DNA from: Pseudomonas inefficax
Lineage (GTDB): Bacteria; Pseudomonadota; Gammaproteobacteria; Pseudomonadales; Pseudomonadaceae
Reading direction: 5' to 3'
Length of the DNA stretch: 64,000 nt
NCBI RefSeq assembly: GCF_900277125.1
Contig: NZ_OPYN01000232.1
Span: 62,001-126,000, forward strand
The position numbers were made by a program, and so were the translations under genes. Shown in pieces: positions 9,552 through 18,126 of this stretch (position 1 is its first letter; each line of letters opens with the position of its first letter). A model generated the notes under the pieces. The model was given only the letters and a program-made list of their open reading frames with translations, did no database searches and had not been told where the DNA came from.

Positions 9552-10355
9552 TCACCGCCCGTAATGTGCCTTGCTCCAGTCCAGCACTGCCTGCAGAAGC
9601 TGCTTCAACACCTCCTGTGTCGGCCGTGCCAGGTCTTCGCGGAAATTGAACGGCTCGGTCTCTTCCATATAGGTGCTCTGCGCCAGCTCCAGCTGCACCG
9701 CATGAATGTGGTTGGCCGGGTCGCCGTAATGCCGTGTGATATGCCCGCCCTTGAAGCGGCCATTGAGCACATGGCTGTAGCCCTGGGCCTGGGCGCATAC
9801 CTTTTTCAGCCGTTCGGCCAGAGCCGGGTCGCAGCTGGCGCCGTTGAAGGTACCCAGGTTGAAATCCGGCAGCTTGCCGTCGAACAGGTGCGGGATCAGC
9901 GAACGGATCGAATGGGCGTCCCACAGCAGGGCGTAGCCGAACTGCTCGCGCAGCCGCGCCAGCTCGCGACGAATCGTGTCGTGGTAGGGGCGCCAGATCT
10001 GTTCCAGATACTGTTTGCGGTCCTCGCCTGTCGGCTCCAGCCCTTCCTTGAACAATGGCTCACCATCGAACAGCGTGGCTGGATACAGGCCAGTGGTGGC
10101 ACCGGCGTACAGCGGCTTGTCGTCATCCGGCCGGTTCAGGTCAATAACGAAACGCGAATACTCCGCGGCCACCACACTGGCGCCCATTTCACGGGCAAAG
10201 TCATACAGCCGTGGAATGTGCCAGTCAGTGTCCGGCAGGCTGCGCGCCTGATCGACCAGGCCGTCTCGTACAGCCGGCGACAGGTTCAGGCCGGCATGGG
10301 GCATGCTGATCAGCAGCGGCAGGCGGCCCTGGTGGAAACTCAGTACCTTGTCCAT
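9552..10355 (-). CDS. hutG: N-formylglutamate deformylase
   Basis: HutG hydrolyses N-formyl-L-glutamate to glutamate and formate, the last step of the five-step histidine route that uses HutF. The protein has 267 residues, normal for the family. Recognisable segments are MPHAGLNLSP near the N-terminus (metal-ligand region), DLNRPDDD near residue 72, and the HSIRSLIPHLFDGKLPDFNLG block. It is the last gene of the hutU-to-hutG series, 10 bases after hutI. The presence of HutF on the other side of the regulator supports the deformylase identity over formimidoylglutamase. Confidence 0.96.
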   Translation of the reverse strand: MDKVLSFHQGRLPLLISMPHAGLNLSPAVRDGLVDQARSLPDTDWHIPRLYDFAREMGASVVAAEYSRFVIDLNRPDDDKPLYAGATTGLYPATLFDGEPLFKEGLEPTGEDRKQYLEQIWRPYHDTIRRELARLREQFGYALLWDAHSIRSLIPHLFDGKLPDFNLGTFNGASCDPALAERLKKVCAQAQGYSHVLNGRFKGGHITRHYGDPANHIHAVQLELAQSTYMEETEPFNFREDLARPTQEVLKQLLQAVLDWSKAHYGR

Positions 10356-10365
10356 CGTGCCTCAC

Positions 10366-11571
10366 TCAGTTGGAAATCTCATTGCCCTTGCGCACCACGC
10401 GCTTGGGCAGGTCGCCGCCCAGCCAGTAGGCCAGGTCGGCGGGGCGTTCGATCTGCCAGGCGACGAAGTCGGCTACCTTGCCGGCCTCCAGCGAGCCGTG
10501 ACTGTCGCCCAGGCCCAGCGCCGTGGCAGCGTGCACGGTGACACCGGCAAGGGCTTCTTCCGGGGTCATGCGGAAGCAGGTGCAGCCCATGTTCAGCATC
10601 AGCCGTAGCGACAGCCCTGGCGAGGTGCCGGGGTTGAGGTCGCTGGCCAGGGCAATCTTCACGCCGTGGCGGCGTAGCGCGTCCATTGGCGGCAGCTGGG
10701 TTTCACGCAGGAAGTAGAACGCGCCCGGCAGCAGCACGGCGACCGTGCCGGCTTCTGCCATGGCAATGGCGTCTTCCTCGGTCATGAATTCCAGATGATC
10801 GGCCGACAGCGCCTGGTAGCGCGCCGCCAGGCTGGAGCCGTGCAGCGACGACAACTGTTCGGCGTGCAGCTTGACCGGCAGACCCAACTCGCGCGCCTTG
10901 ATGAACAGCCGCTCGACCTGGGCCGGGGAGAACGCCAGGTGTTCGCAGAAGGCGTCCACTGCGTCCACCAGGCCTTCGGCGGCCAGGGCCGGCAGCATTT
11001 CGTCGCAGATGTGCGCGATGTAGTCGTCAGCCCGGCCGACGTATTCCGGTGGCAAGGCATGGGCTGCCAGGCAGGTGGCGCGCACCGCCAGCGGCAACTC
11101 GTCGGCCAGGCGCCGGGCCACGCGCAGCATCTTGCGCTCATTGGCCAGGTCCAGGCCGTAGCCGGACTTGACCTCGATGGTTGTCACGCCATCGCGCATC
11201 AGCGCCTGGACCCGCTGGCGAGCACTGGCGAACAGCTCGTCCTCGCTGGCCGCGCGGGTGGCCCGCACAGTGCTGGCGATGCCACCGCCCTGTGCGGCGA
11301 TTTCGGCATAGCTCACACCCTGCAGGCGCTGCTCGAACTCGCCGCTGCGGTTGCCACCGAACACCGCGTGGGTGTGGCAGTCGATCAGCCCAGGGGTGAC
11401 CCAGGCGCCGCCCAGGTCCACCGTACGCTCGGCCTCGACCGCCGCCAGCTCGACGCGTGGGCCGATCCACTCGATCAGCCCGTCGTTGGTGACGATGGCC
11501 GCGTCCTCGATGGCCGAGTAACGGCCCTCGGCCATGGTTGCCACATGGCAGTGCTGCCAGACGGTTCTCAT
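10366..11571 (-). CDS. hutI: Imidazolonepropionase
   Basis: HutI opens the ring of 4-imidazolone-5-propionate to give N-formimidoyl-L-glutamate, step three of histidine breakdown. The 401-residue protein belongs to the amidohydrolase superfamily, with the metal-binding HxH as His66 and His68 in DCHTHAVFGGNR, and later the family segments KLHAEQL and ALASDLNPGTSPG. It starts at the ATG at 11571, 16 bases after the permease stop, and hutG follows after 10 bases, so the three are cotranscribed. Confidence 0.97.
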   Translation of the reverse strand: MRTVWQHCHVATMAEGRYSAIEDAAIVTNDGLIEWIGPRVELAAVEAERTVDLGGAWVTPGLIDCHTHAVFGGNRSGEFEQRLQGVSYAEIAAQGGGIASTVRATRAASEDELFASARQRVQALMRDGVTTIEVKSGYGLDLANERKMLRVARRLADELPLAVRATCLAAHALPPEYVGRADDYIAHICDEMLPALAAEGLVDAVDAFCEHLAFSPAQVERLFIKARELGLPVKLHAEQLSSLHGSSLAARYQALSADHLEFMTEEDAIAMAEAGTVAVLLPGAFYFLRETQLPPMDALRRHGVKIALASDLNPGTSPGLSLRLMLNMGCTCFRMTPEEALAGVTVHAATALGLGDSHGSLEAGKVADFVAWQIERPADLAYWLGGDLPKRVVRKGNEISN

Positions 11572-11587
11572 ACATTGACTCCTGTAC

Positions 11588-12991
11588 TTAGCGGTGCAAC
11601 TCGGCCGGTTCCGCTACCGGCTTGCCCTGCCCTGCGCGCGGCTTGCACCACAGCAGGTAGGACGCCACCAGGAACACCACCCAGACCACGCCGACGAGCA
11701 GTGCCGCCTGGGTATCCGGGAAGTAACCGAGCACGCCAAAGATGAACACCATGAACGCAATGGCCATGGCCGGGCCGTAAGGCCAGAACGGTACCGGGAA
11801 CTGTAGCTGGGCCACTTGTTCACGGCTCATGCTGCGGCGCATGGCTACCTGGGTGAGCAGGATCATCAGCCACACCCACACAGTGGCGAAGGTGGCGATC
11901 GAGGCGATCAGCAGGAACACGTTCTCCGGGATCAGGTAATTGAGCAGCACGCCGATCAGCAGCGCAGCGCCCATCACCACCACGGTCATCCACGGCACGC
12001 CATGCTTCGACAGTTTACTGAAGCCACGCGGTGCGTGGCCTTGCTGGGCCAGGCCGTACATCATGCGGCCAGCGCCGAAGATGTCGCTGTTGATGGCCGA
12101 GATCGCGGCGGAAATCACCACGATGTTCAGCACGGCGGCGGCAGAGCCAATGCCCAGGTTGCTGAAGATCTGCACGAACGGGCTGCCTTGGCTGCCGATC
12201 TGCGGCCATGGGAACAGGCACATCAGCACGAACAGGGTGAGCACGTAGAACAGCAGGATGCGCAGCGGCACGGCGTTGATCGCCTTGGGGATGACCCGCT
12301 GCGGGTCCTTGGCCTCACCGGCTGTGACGCCGATGATCTCGATGCCGCCGAATGCGAACATCACCACGGCAAAGGAGGCGATCAGGCCAGCCACGCCATT
12401 GGGCATGAAGCCGCCGTGGTCGAACAGGTTGCTGACGCCCACGGCATGCCCGTTGCCCACCTGGCTGAAGCCGAAGGCCATGATGCCGAGGCCGGCCAGG
12501 ATCATCGCCACGATGGCGCCGACCTTGAGCAGCGACAGCCAGAATTCCATTTCGCCAAAGACCTTGACGTTGCACAGGTTGAGGCCGCCGATCAGGAACA
12601 CGATGCCCAGCACCCAGATCCAGCGGGCGACTTCCGGGAACCAGAAGCCCATGTAGATACCGAAGGCGGTGACGTCGGCGATGGCGACGATGACCATCTC
12701 GAAGGCGTAGGTCCAGCCAAGGATGAAACCGGCCATGGGGCCGAGGTAGGTGCTGGCGTAGTGGCCGAACGAGCCGGCGACCGGGTTGTGTACAGCCATT
12801 TCGCCAAGGGCGCGCATGACCATGAACACGGCGGCACCGCCGATCAGGTAGGCCAGCAACACGGCCGGGCCGGCCATCTGGATGGCCGAGGCGGAGCCGT
12901 AGAACAGGCCGGTACCGATGGCGGAACCTAGGGCCATGAAACGGATGTGGCGGGCATTCAGCCCGCGCTTTAGACCTTGAGCTTGTTGCAT
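11588..12991 (-). CDS. hutT: APC-family amino acid permease, probable histidine transporter
   Basis: A 467-residue, 12-helix inner-membrane permease of the amino acid transporter (AAT) group. The N-terminal segment with GLNARHIRFMALGSAIGTGLF is the family signature of the first helix, and EMAVHNPVAGSFGHYASTYLGP marks the third-helix region. Sequence alone would also fit a proline or other amino acid permease, and such proteins are often named ProY. The histidine role is inferred from its place between hutH and hutI in one transcription unit. The start ATG precedes MQQAQGLKRGLN. A REP pair separates it from hutH. Confidence 0.9.
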   Translation of the reverse strand: MQQAQGLKRGLNARHIRFMALGSAIGTGLFYGSASAIQMAGPAVLLAYLIGGAAVFMVMRALGEMAVHNPVAGSFGHYASTYLGPMAGFILGWTYAFEMVIVAIADVTAFGIYMGFWFPEVARWIWVLGIVFLIGGLNLCNVKVFGEMEFWLSLLKVGAIVAMILAGLGIMAFGFSQVGNGHAVGVSNLFDHGGFMPNGVAGLIASFAVVMFAFGGIEIIGVTAGEAKDPQRVIPKAINAVPLRILLFYVLTLFVLMCLFPWPQIGSQGSPFVQIFSNLGIGSAAAVLNIVVISAAISAINSDIFGAGRMMYGLAQQGHAPRGFSKLSKHGVPWMTVVVMGAALLIGVLLNYLIPENVFLLIASIATFATVWVWLMILLTQVAMRRSMSREQVAQLQFPVPFWPYGPAMAIAFMVFIFGVLGYFPDTQAALLVGVVWVVFLVASYLLWCKPRAGQGKPVAEPAELHR

Positions 12992-13031
12992 GTCACGTCC
13001 TTAAATTGTTTTTGTGGTCGTGAGATCGAGG

Positions 13032-13136
13032 GGGGCTGCCTTGCAGCCCTTTCGCAGCACAAGGCTGCTCCTACAAGAGAGCGCGTCGCCTTTGTAGGAG
13101 CAGCCTTGTGCTGCGAATGGGCCGCACAGCGGCCCC
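13032..13136. repeat. Paired REP element, GCAGCACAAGGC family
   Basis: Two inverted copies of a REP unit (arms containing TTCGCAGCACAAGGCTGCTC and its complement) separated by about 17 bases, each flanked by a small GC hairpin. It lies inside the hut transcription unit, between hutH and the permease gene, where it may stabilise or trim the message. Confidence 0.9.
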
Positions 13137-13144
13137 TGAGGGCA

Positions 13145-14677
13145 TTAAAGGCTTGGCAGCACACCAGCCGGCAGCAGGCCGGTCAGGCGACCTTTGGCCA
13201 ACAACTCCACGGCCTTTTCGATGTCGGGCGCGAAGAAACGGTCACGGTCGTAGTGCGGCACTTCGCTGCGCAGCGCCTGGCGCGCCTGCTCCAGCTTGGC
13301 CGAGGTCTTCAGGCCCTTGCGCAGGTCCAGGCCCTGGCAGGCGCCCAGCCATTCGATGGCCAGCACGCCACGGGTGTTTTCGGCCATTTCCCACAGGCGC
13401 TTGCCAGCAGCCGGGGCCATCGACACATGGTCTTCCTGGTTGGCCGAGGTCGGCAGGCTGTCGACGCTGTGCGGGTGCGACAGGGCCTTGTTCTCGCTGG
13501 CCAGGGCAGCAGCGGTGACCTGGGCGATCATGAAGCCCGAGTTGACACCACCGTTTTCCACCAGGAACGGCGGCAGCTGGGACATGTGCTTGTCCATCAT
13601 CAGCGAGATACGGCGCTCGCTGAGCGAACCGATTTCGGCAATGGCCAGGGCGATGTTGTCGGCGGCCATGGCCACCGGCTCGGCGTGGAAGTTACCGCCA
13701 GAAATCACGTCACCTTCGGCCGCGAACACCAGCGGGTTGTCCGACACGGCGTTGGCTTCGATGCCCAGTACCTCGGCAGCCTGGCGCAGCTGGGTCAGGC
13801 AAGCGCCCATGACCTGCGGCTGGCAGCGCAGCGAGTACGGGTCCTGGACCTTGTCGCAGTTCTTGTGCGACAGCGACACTTCGCTGGAATCGCCCAGCAG
13901 ATCACGGAAGCAGGCAGCAGTGTCGATCTGGCCACGCTGGCCTCGCACTTCGTGGATACGCGCATCGAACGGCGAACGCGAGCCCAGTGCGGCTTCGACG
14001 CTCAGGCCGCCGCAGGCAATGGCGGCGGCGTACAGGTCTTCACCCTGGAACAGGCCACGCAGGGCATAGGCGGTGGACGCCTGGGTGCCGTTGAGAAGGG
14101 CCAGGCCCTCCTTGGCGGCCAGGGTCAGTGGCTCGAGGCCGGCCACGGCCAGGGCTTCGGTGGCTGGCAGCCATTGGCCCTTGTAGCGGGCCTTGCCTTC
14201 ACCCAGCAGCACCAGCGACATGTGCGCCAGCGGGGCGAGGTCACCGGAAGCGCCCACCGAACCCTTCAGCGGGATGTGCGGATAGACTTCGGCGTTGACC
14301 AGGGTGATCAGCGCGTCGATGACTTTGCGACGGATACCGGAGAAGCCACGGCTGAGACTGTTGATCTTCAGCACCATGATCAGCCGCACCAGGTCGTCAT
14401 CCAGCGGAGCGCCGACACCGGCGGCGTGGGACAGCACCAGCGAGCGCTGCAGGTTTTCCAGGTCATGGCTGGCGATGCGGGTCGAGGCCAGCAGGCCGAA
14501 ACCGGTGTTGATGCCGTAGGCGGTACGGTCTTCGGCAATGATCTGCTCGACGCACGCAACGCTGGCGTCGATGGCCGGCGCAGCACTGGCATCCAGCTGC
14601 AGGCGCACGGGCGCGGCATGGATGGCGCGCAGCTGGGCCAGGGTCAGGGTGCCAGGCTTGAGGGTCAATTCGGTCAC
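13145..14677 (-). CDS. hutH: Histidine ammonia-lyase
   Basis: HutH removes ammonia from L-histidine to form trans-urocanate, the first step of the pathway, in the cytoplasm. The protein has 510 residues. The Ala-Ser-Gly triplet that cyclises into the MIO electrophile is present as Ala143-Ser144-Gly145 in GSVGASGDLAPLAHM, and the GxTxGFG-like segment YGINTGFG is at about 54-61. The start is a GTG at 14677 preceded by a clear TTGGAG ribosome binding site. It lies 106 bases after hutU and before the permease in the same direction. Confidence 0.98.
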   Translation of the reverse strand: MTELTLKPGTLTLAQLRAIHAAPVRLQLDASAAPAIDASVACVEQIIAEDRTAYGINTGFGLLASTRIASHDLENLQRSLVLSHAAGVGAPLDDDLVRLIMVLKINSLSRGFSGIRRKVIDALITLVNAEVYPHIPLKGSVGASGDLAPLAHMSLVLLGEGKARYKGQWLPATEALAVAGLEPLTLAAKEGLALLNGTQASTAYALRGLFQGEDLYAAAIACGGLSVEAALGSRSPFDARIHEVRGQRGQIDTAACFRDLLGDSSEVSLSHKNCDKVQDPYSLRCQPQVMGACLTQLRQAAEVLGIEANAVSDNPLVFAAEGDVISGGNFHAEPVAMAADNIALAIAEIGSLSERRISLMMDKHMSQLPPFLVENGGVNSGFMIAQVTAAALASENKALSHPHSVDSLPTSANQEDHVSMAPAAGKRLWEMAENTRGVLAIEWLGACQGLDLRKGLKTSAKLEQARQALRSEVPHYDRDRFFAPDIEKAVELLAKGRLTGLLPAGVLPSL

Positions 14678-14783
14678 TTTACTACTCCAATCGCGTGGAG
14701 CCGCAGACCCGTTTGTAGGTGCCTGCGCGCTCCTTCTTGTTGTTCAGTATCACCCTTGTGGGGTGCGATCCAAAGCGTGGCGA

Positions 14784-16457
14784 TCAGCCAGTGATCATCG
14801 GCAGGTCCAGGCCCTGCTCCTTGGCGCAGTCGATGGCGATGTCGTAACCGGCATCGGCGTGACGCATTACGCCAGTCCCTGGGTCGTTGGTCAGCACGCG
14901 AGCGATACGCGCGGCTGCTTCGTCGGTACCGTCGCAGACGATGACCATGCCCGAGTGCTGGGAGAAGCCCATGCCCACGCCGCCGCCGTGGTGCAGCGAC
15001 ACCCAGGTGGCGCCGCCTGCGGTGTTCAGCAGGGCGTTGAGCAGTGGCCAGTCGGAGACGGCATCGGAACCATCGCGCATGGCTTCGGTTTCACGGTTGG
15101 GGCTGGACACCGAGCCGGAGTCCAGGTGGTCACGACCGATCACGATCGGTGCCGACAGCTCGCCGCTGCGTACCATTTCGTTGAACGCCAGGCCCAGCTT
15201 GGCGCGCAGGCCCAGGCCAACCCAGCAGATACGTGCCGGCAGGCCCTGGAAGCTGATGCGCTCGCGGGCCATGTCCAGCCAGCGGTGCAGGTGGGCGTCG
15301 TCCGGGATCAGTTCCTTGACCTTGGCGTCGGTCTTGTAGATGTCTTCGGCATCACCGGACAGCGCCGCCCAGCGGAACGGACCGATACCACGGCAGAACA
15401 GTGGGCGGATGTAGGCCGGGACGAAGCCTGGGAAATCGAAGGCATTGGCCACGCCTTCTTCCTTGGCCATCTGGCGGATGTTGTTGCCGTAGTCGAAGGT
15501 CGGGACGCCCTGCTTCTGGAAGTCGAGCATGGCTTGCACGTGCACGGCCATCGACTGCTTGGCGGCCTTGACCACTGCAGCCGGTTCGGTCTGCGCGCGG
15601 TCGCGGTACTGTTCCCAGGTCCAGCCAGCTGGCAGGTAGCCGTTCAGCGGGTCGTGGGCGCTGGTCTGGTCGGTGACCATGTCCGGACGCACGCCACGCT
15701 TGACCAGCTCTGGCAGGATTTCGGCAGCGTTGCCGTGCAGGGCGATGGAGATGGCCTTGCCTTCAGCGGTGTACTTGGCGATGCGTGCCAAGGCGTCGTC
15801 GAGGTCGGTTGCCTGCTCGTCTACGTAACGGGTTTCCAGGCGGAAGTCGATGCGGCTCTGCTGGCATTCGATGTTCAGCGAGCAGGCACCGGCCAGGGTG
15901 GCGGCCAGTGGCTGGGCGCCGCCCATGCCGCCCAGGCCGGCGGTGAGCACCCACTTGCCTTTCAGGCTGCCGCCGTAATGCTGGCGACCGGCTTCGACGA
16001 AGGTTTCGTAGGTGCCCTGGACGATGCCCTGGCTGCCGATGTAGATCCAGCTGCCGGCGGTCATCTGGCCGTACATGGCCAGGCCCTTGGCGTCCAGCTC
16101 GTTGAAGTGTTCCCAGTTGGCCCAGTGCGGCACCAGGTTGGAGTTGGCGATCAGCACGCGCGGGGCGTTGCTGTGGGTCTTGAACACGCCGACCGGCTTG
16201 CCCGATTGCACCAGCAGGGTTTCGTCGTCTTCCAGGCGGGTCAGGGTTTCGACGATCTTGTCGTAGCACGCCCAGTTACGGGCAGCGCGGCCGATACCGC
16301 CGTACACCACCAGTTCTTTCGGGTTTTCCGCGACCTGTGGATCGAGGTTGTTCATCAGCATGCGCAGTGGCGCTTCGGTCAGCCAGCTTTTGGCGGTCAG
16401 CTTGTTGCCACGTGGGGCACGGATTTCAACGTCACGGTATTTGTTGTTGTCGGTCAC
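14784..16457 (-). CDS. hutU: Urocanate hydratase (urocanase)
   Basis: HutU adds water to urocanate to give imidazolonepropionate, using tightly bound NAD+ as electrophile. I choose the GTG at 16457 (product MTDNNKYRDVEIRAP) because it gives the family length of 557 residues and removes a leader that reads through a REP element and the operator. Family segments visible include GGIGRAARNW and GLGGMGGAQPLAATLAG (the NAD-binding glycine-rich stretch). It is the first gene of the hutU-hutH-hutT-hutI-hutG series, and a HutC-type operator lies 66-79 bases upstream of its start. Confidence 0.97.
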   Translation of the reverse strand: MTDNNKYRDVEIRAPRGNKLTAKSWLTEAPLRMLMNNLDPQVAENPKELVVYGGIGRAARNWACYDKIVETLTRLEDDETLLVQSGKPVGVFKTHSNAPRVLIANSNLVPHWANWEHFNELDAKGLAMYGQMTAGSWIYIGSQGIVQGTYETFVEAGRQHYGGSLKGKWVLTAGLGGMGGAQPLAATLAGACSLNIECQQSRIDFRLETRYVDEQATDLDDALARIAKYTAEGKAISIALHGNAAEILPELVKRGVRPDMVTDQTSAHDPLNGYLPAGWTWEQYRDRAQTEPAAVVKAAKQSMAVHVQAMLDFQKQGVPTFDYGNNIRQMAKEEGVANAFDFPGFVPAYIRPLFCRGIGPFRWAALSGDAEDIYKTDAKVKELIPDDAHLHRWLDMARERISFQGLPARICWVGLGLRAKLGLAFNEMVRSGELSAPIVIGRDHLDSGSVSSPNRETEAMRDGSDAVSDWPLLNALLNTAGGATWVSLHHGGGVGMGFSQHSGMVIVCDGTDEAAARIARVLTNDPGTGVMRHADAGYDIAIDCAKEQGLDLPMITG

Positions 16458-16522
16458 GGGAAAGGTCCTCTGCGGTCGTCCGCGGGCGGGTATGTCGTGG
16501 TAGATATACAAACACACCTTTA

Positions 16523-16536
16523 CTTGTATGTACAAG
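16523..16536. promoter_or_regulatory. HutC-type operator upstream of hutU
   Basis: CTTGTATGTACAAG is a near-perfect 14-bp dyad matching the Pseudomonas HutC recognition pattern (CTTGTATATACAAG type). A further TATACAAA half-site lies at about 16505-16512. HutC bound here would repress the hutU-to-hutG genes until urocanate accumulates. The match is seen; binding is inferred. Confidence 0.8.
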
Positions 16537-16588
16537 CATGGACAACCAAAATAATCGGACCTTTCCGCTGAATGGTTGGGAAAACAAA

Positions 16589-16693
16589 GGGGCCGCTGCG
16601 CGGCCCATTCGCAGCACAAGGCTGCTCCTACAAGGGTTTTGAGTTCCCCTGTAGGAGCAGCCTTGTGCTGCGAATGGGCTGCGCAGCAGCCCC
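16589..16693. repeat. Paired REP element, GCAGCACAAGGC family
   Basis: Two inverted REP units of the same family as at 13032, flanked by GGCCGCTGCGCGGCC and GCTGCGCAGCAGCCCC hairpins. It sits between the 3' end of hutD and the hutU promoter region. Confidence 0.9.
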
Positions 16694-16701
16694 TGGCTAT
16701 C

Positions 16702-17274
16702 TCAACGTGAAACGAGTTCGATCAGGCAGAACCGCCCTTGCACATCCAACCCCAGCAACTGATCATTACCCTCCAGCCGCAGGCAGTCATACAACCCCAA
16801 CCGCTGCGTCTCGCGCCCGGCAATACCCACCTCGACCTGGCTGCTGGCAGCAAACAGCAACAGCGTCGTCGCCGAACTGTACAAACGGCTGGTGCCATCG
16901 AACCACTGCAACCGTGCCCGGTAGCGCTGCGGTGCATAGATCAGGTTGAAATCGCGGATCGCGCCGCCCAGCAACTTGCAGCTGACCTGGCTCTCGCCGC
17001 TGAAGGCAAACGCATCGAACGGAAGCAACGGCCGGCTGACCTGGCCGTCGACCAGCAGGCGCATGCCGTCGCCCTGCAACACGGTGATGATCCGCTGATA
17101 GCCGGCGAAGGTGGAAAACCCACCGGACTCCTCGATATCGGCAATCGACAAGCGCCAGCCAAAGCCGTCCAGGCCCTCGCCATTGTCGCGGGTAATCTCT
17201 TCGGTGAAACCGCCACCGTTCTTCCACGGCATGCGCGGGTAGCCCTGCGCACGCAACAACTGCAGCTGACTCAT
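16702..17274 (-). CDS. hutD: HutD family protein
   Basis: A 190-residue cupin-fold protein of the HutD/Ves family, conserved in Pseudomonas hut clusters. From the literature as I recall it, HutD limits hut expression, perhaps by binding formylglutamate, but its biochemical role is not settled. The N-terminal segment MPWKNGGGFTEEITRD (about residues 13-28) is diagnostic of the family. The ATG overlaps the hutC stop as ATGA, so it is translated as the second gene of a hutC-hutD pair. Upstream in-frame starts lie inside hutC and are not needed. Confidence 0.92.
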   Translation of the reverse strand: MSQLQLLRAQGYPRMPWKNGGGFTEEITRDNGEGLDGFGWRLSIADIEESGGFSTFAGYQRIITVLQGDGMRLLVDGQVSRPLLPFDAFAFSGESQVSCKLLGGAIRDFNLIYAPQRYRARLQWFDGTSRLYSSATTLLLFAASSQVEVGIAGRETQRLGLYDCLRLEGNDQLLGLDVQGRFCLIELVSR

Positions 17275-18017
17275 TTGCTGAAACGTCCTTCCAGGCGATG
17301 ACGGGAACCGGGGTGTATCAGCCGCGCGGCGGTCACCGGCTGGCGGCCGGACCAGGTGCGACGGCGGATCAGCAGGCAGGGCTCGCCCCGCTCGATTTGC
17401 AACAGCCGGCATTCTTCCGGCTCGGCGAGGATTGCCTCGACCACGTGTTCCCCCTCGGTCAGCGGCGCCACCTGCGACAGGTAGGCGTAAGGCGTCTGCC
17501 GGGTGAAGTCCTGCTTGAGGTAGTCGGGGGCAATCGCAGCATTGACGTAGCGGTCCTCGATCTGCACCGGCACGCCGTTCTCGAAATGCACGATCAGCGA
17601 GTGGAACACCCGCTGGCCTTCGCGCATGTCCAAGGCCAGGGCCCGCTCGGAACCGGCCGTTTCCTCGGTGAGGGTGATCACCTGGCAGCTATGCTGGTGG
17701 CCACGAGCGGCAATTTCATCGGCGATGTTGTTGACCTCGAACAGCGCCGAACGCCCCTTGGGCTCGGCCACGAAGGTACCGACCCCTTGCATGCGCACCA
17801 GAAGGCCTTCGGCGGTAAGTTCGCGCAGGGCGCGGTTGATGGTCATACGGCTGAAGCCCAGCTCGCTGACCAGTTCGCTCTCCGAGGGTACTCGGTGATG
17901 CGGTGGCCAGCTGCCGTTGTCGATCTGCTGGATGATCATCTGTTTGACCCGGGCGTACAGCGGCGCCGGGCCCTCGCCCATCTGGGCAACCAGCGCGGAG
18001 ACAGGAGGTGTCGGCAC
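17271..18017 (-). CDS. hutC: Histidine utilisation repressor, GntR/HutC family
   Basis: HutC represses the hut genes and is released by urocanate. The GTG at 18017 gives 248 residues, the length I recall for P. putida HutC; the open frame reaches further, through the operator, and was not used. The N-terminal winged helix covers about residues 18-80 (VPSESELVSELGFSRMTINR is the GntR helix-turn-helix) and the C-terminal UTRA effector domain about 95-235. It is divergent from hutF and overlaps hutD by four bases. An operator-like dyad between hutC and hutF suggests autoregulation. Confidence 0.98.
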   Translation of the reverse strand: MPTPPVSALVAQMGEGPAPLYARVKQMIIQQIDNGSWPPHHRVPSESELVSELGFSRMTINRALRELTAEGLLVRMQGVGTFVAEPKGRSALFEVNNIADEIAARGHQHSCQVITLTEETAGSERALALDMREGQRVFHSLIVHFENGVPVQIEDRYVNAAIAPDYLKQDFTRQTPYAYLSQVAPLTEGEHVVEAILAEPEECRLLQIERGEPCLLIRRRTWSGRQPVTAARLIHPGSRHRLEGRFSK

Positions 18018-18088
18018 GGCGTTGGATCCTTGTGCAAATGGAATGAGCGGTAGCTTGCCGCAGTTTACCCGGCAGGCAAACGCCTGTA

Positions 18089-18102
18089 TATGTATATACA
18101 AG
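18089..18102. promoter_or_regulatory. HutC-type operator between hutC and hutF
   Basis: TATGTATATACAAG differs at two positions from the CTTGTATATACAAG pattern and lies in a longer run of alternating T and A beginning at 18085. Its place between divergent hutC and hutF would let HutC control both its own gene and hutF. Confidence 0.7.
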
Positions 18103-18126
18103 TTAACAATAACAGGATTTTCACCG

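Noticed and set aside
14784..16619. Longer hutU starting at 16619
   Set aside because: The extra 54 codons read through a REP element and the HutC operator; the GTG at 16457 gives the family N-terminus.
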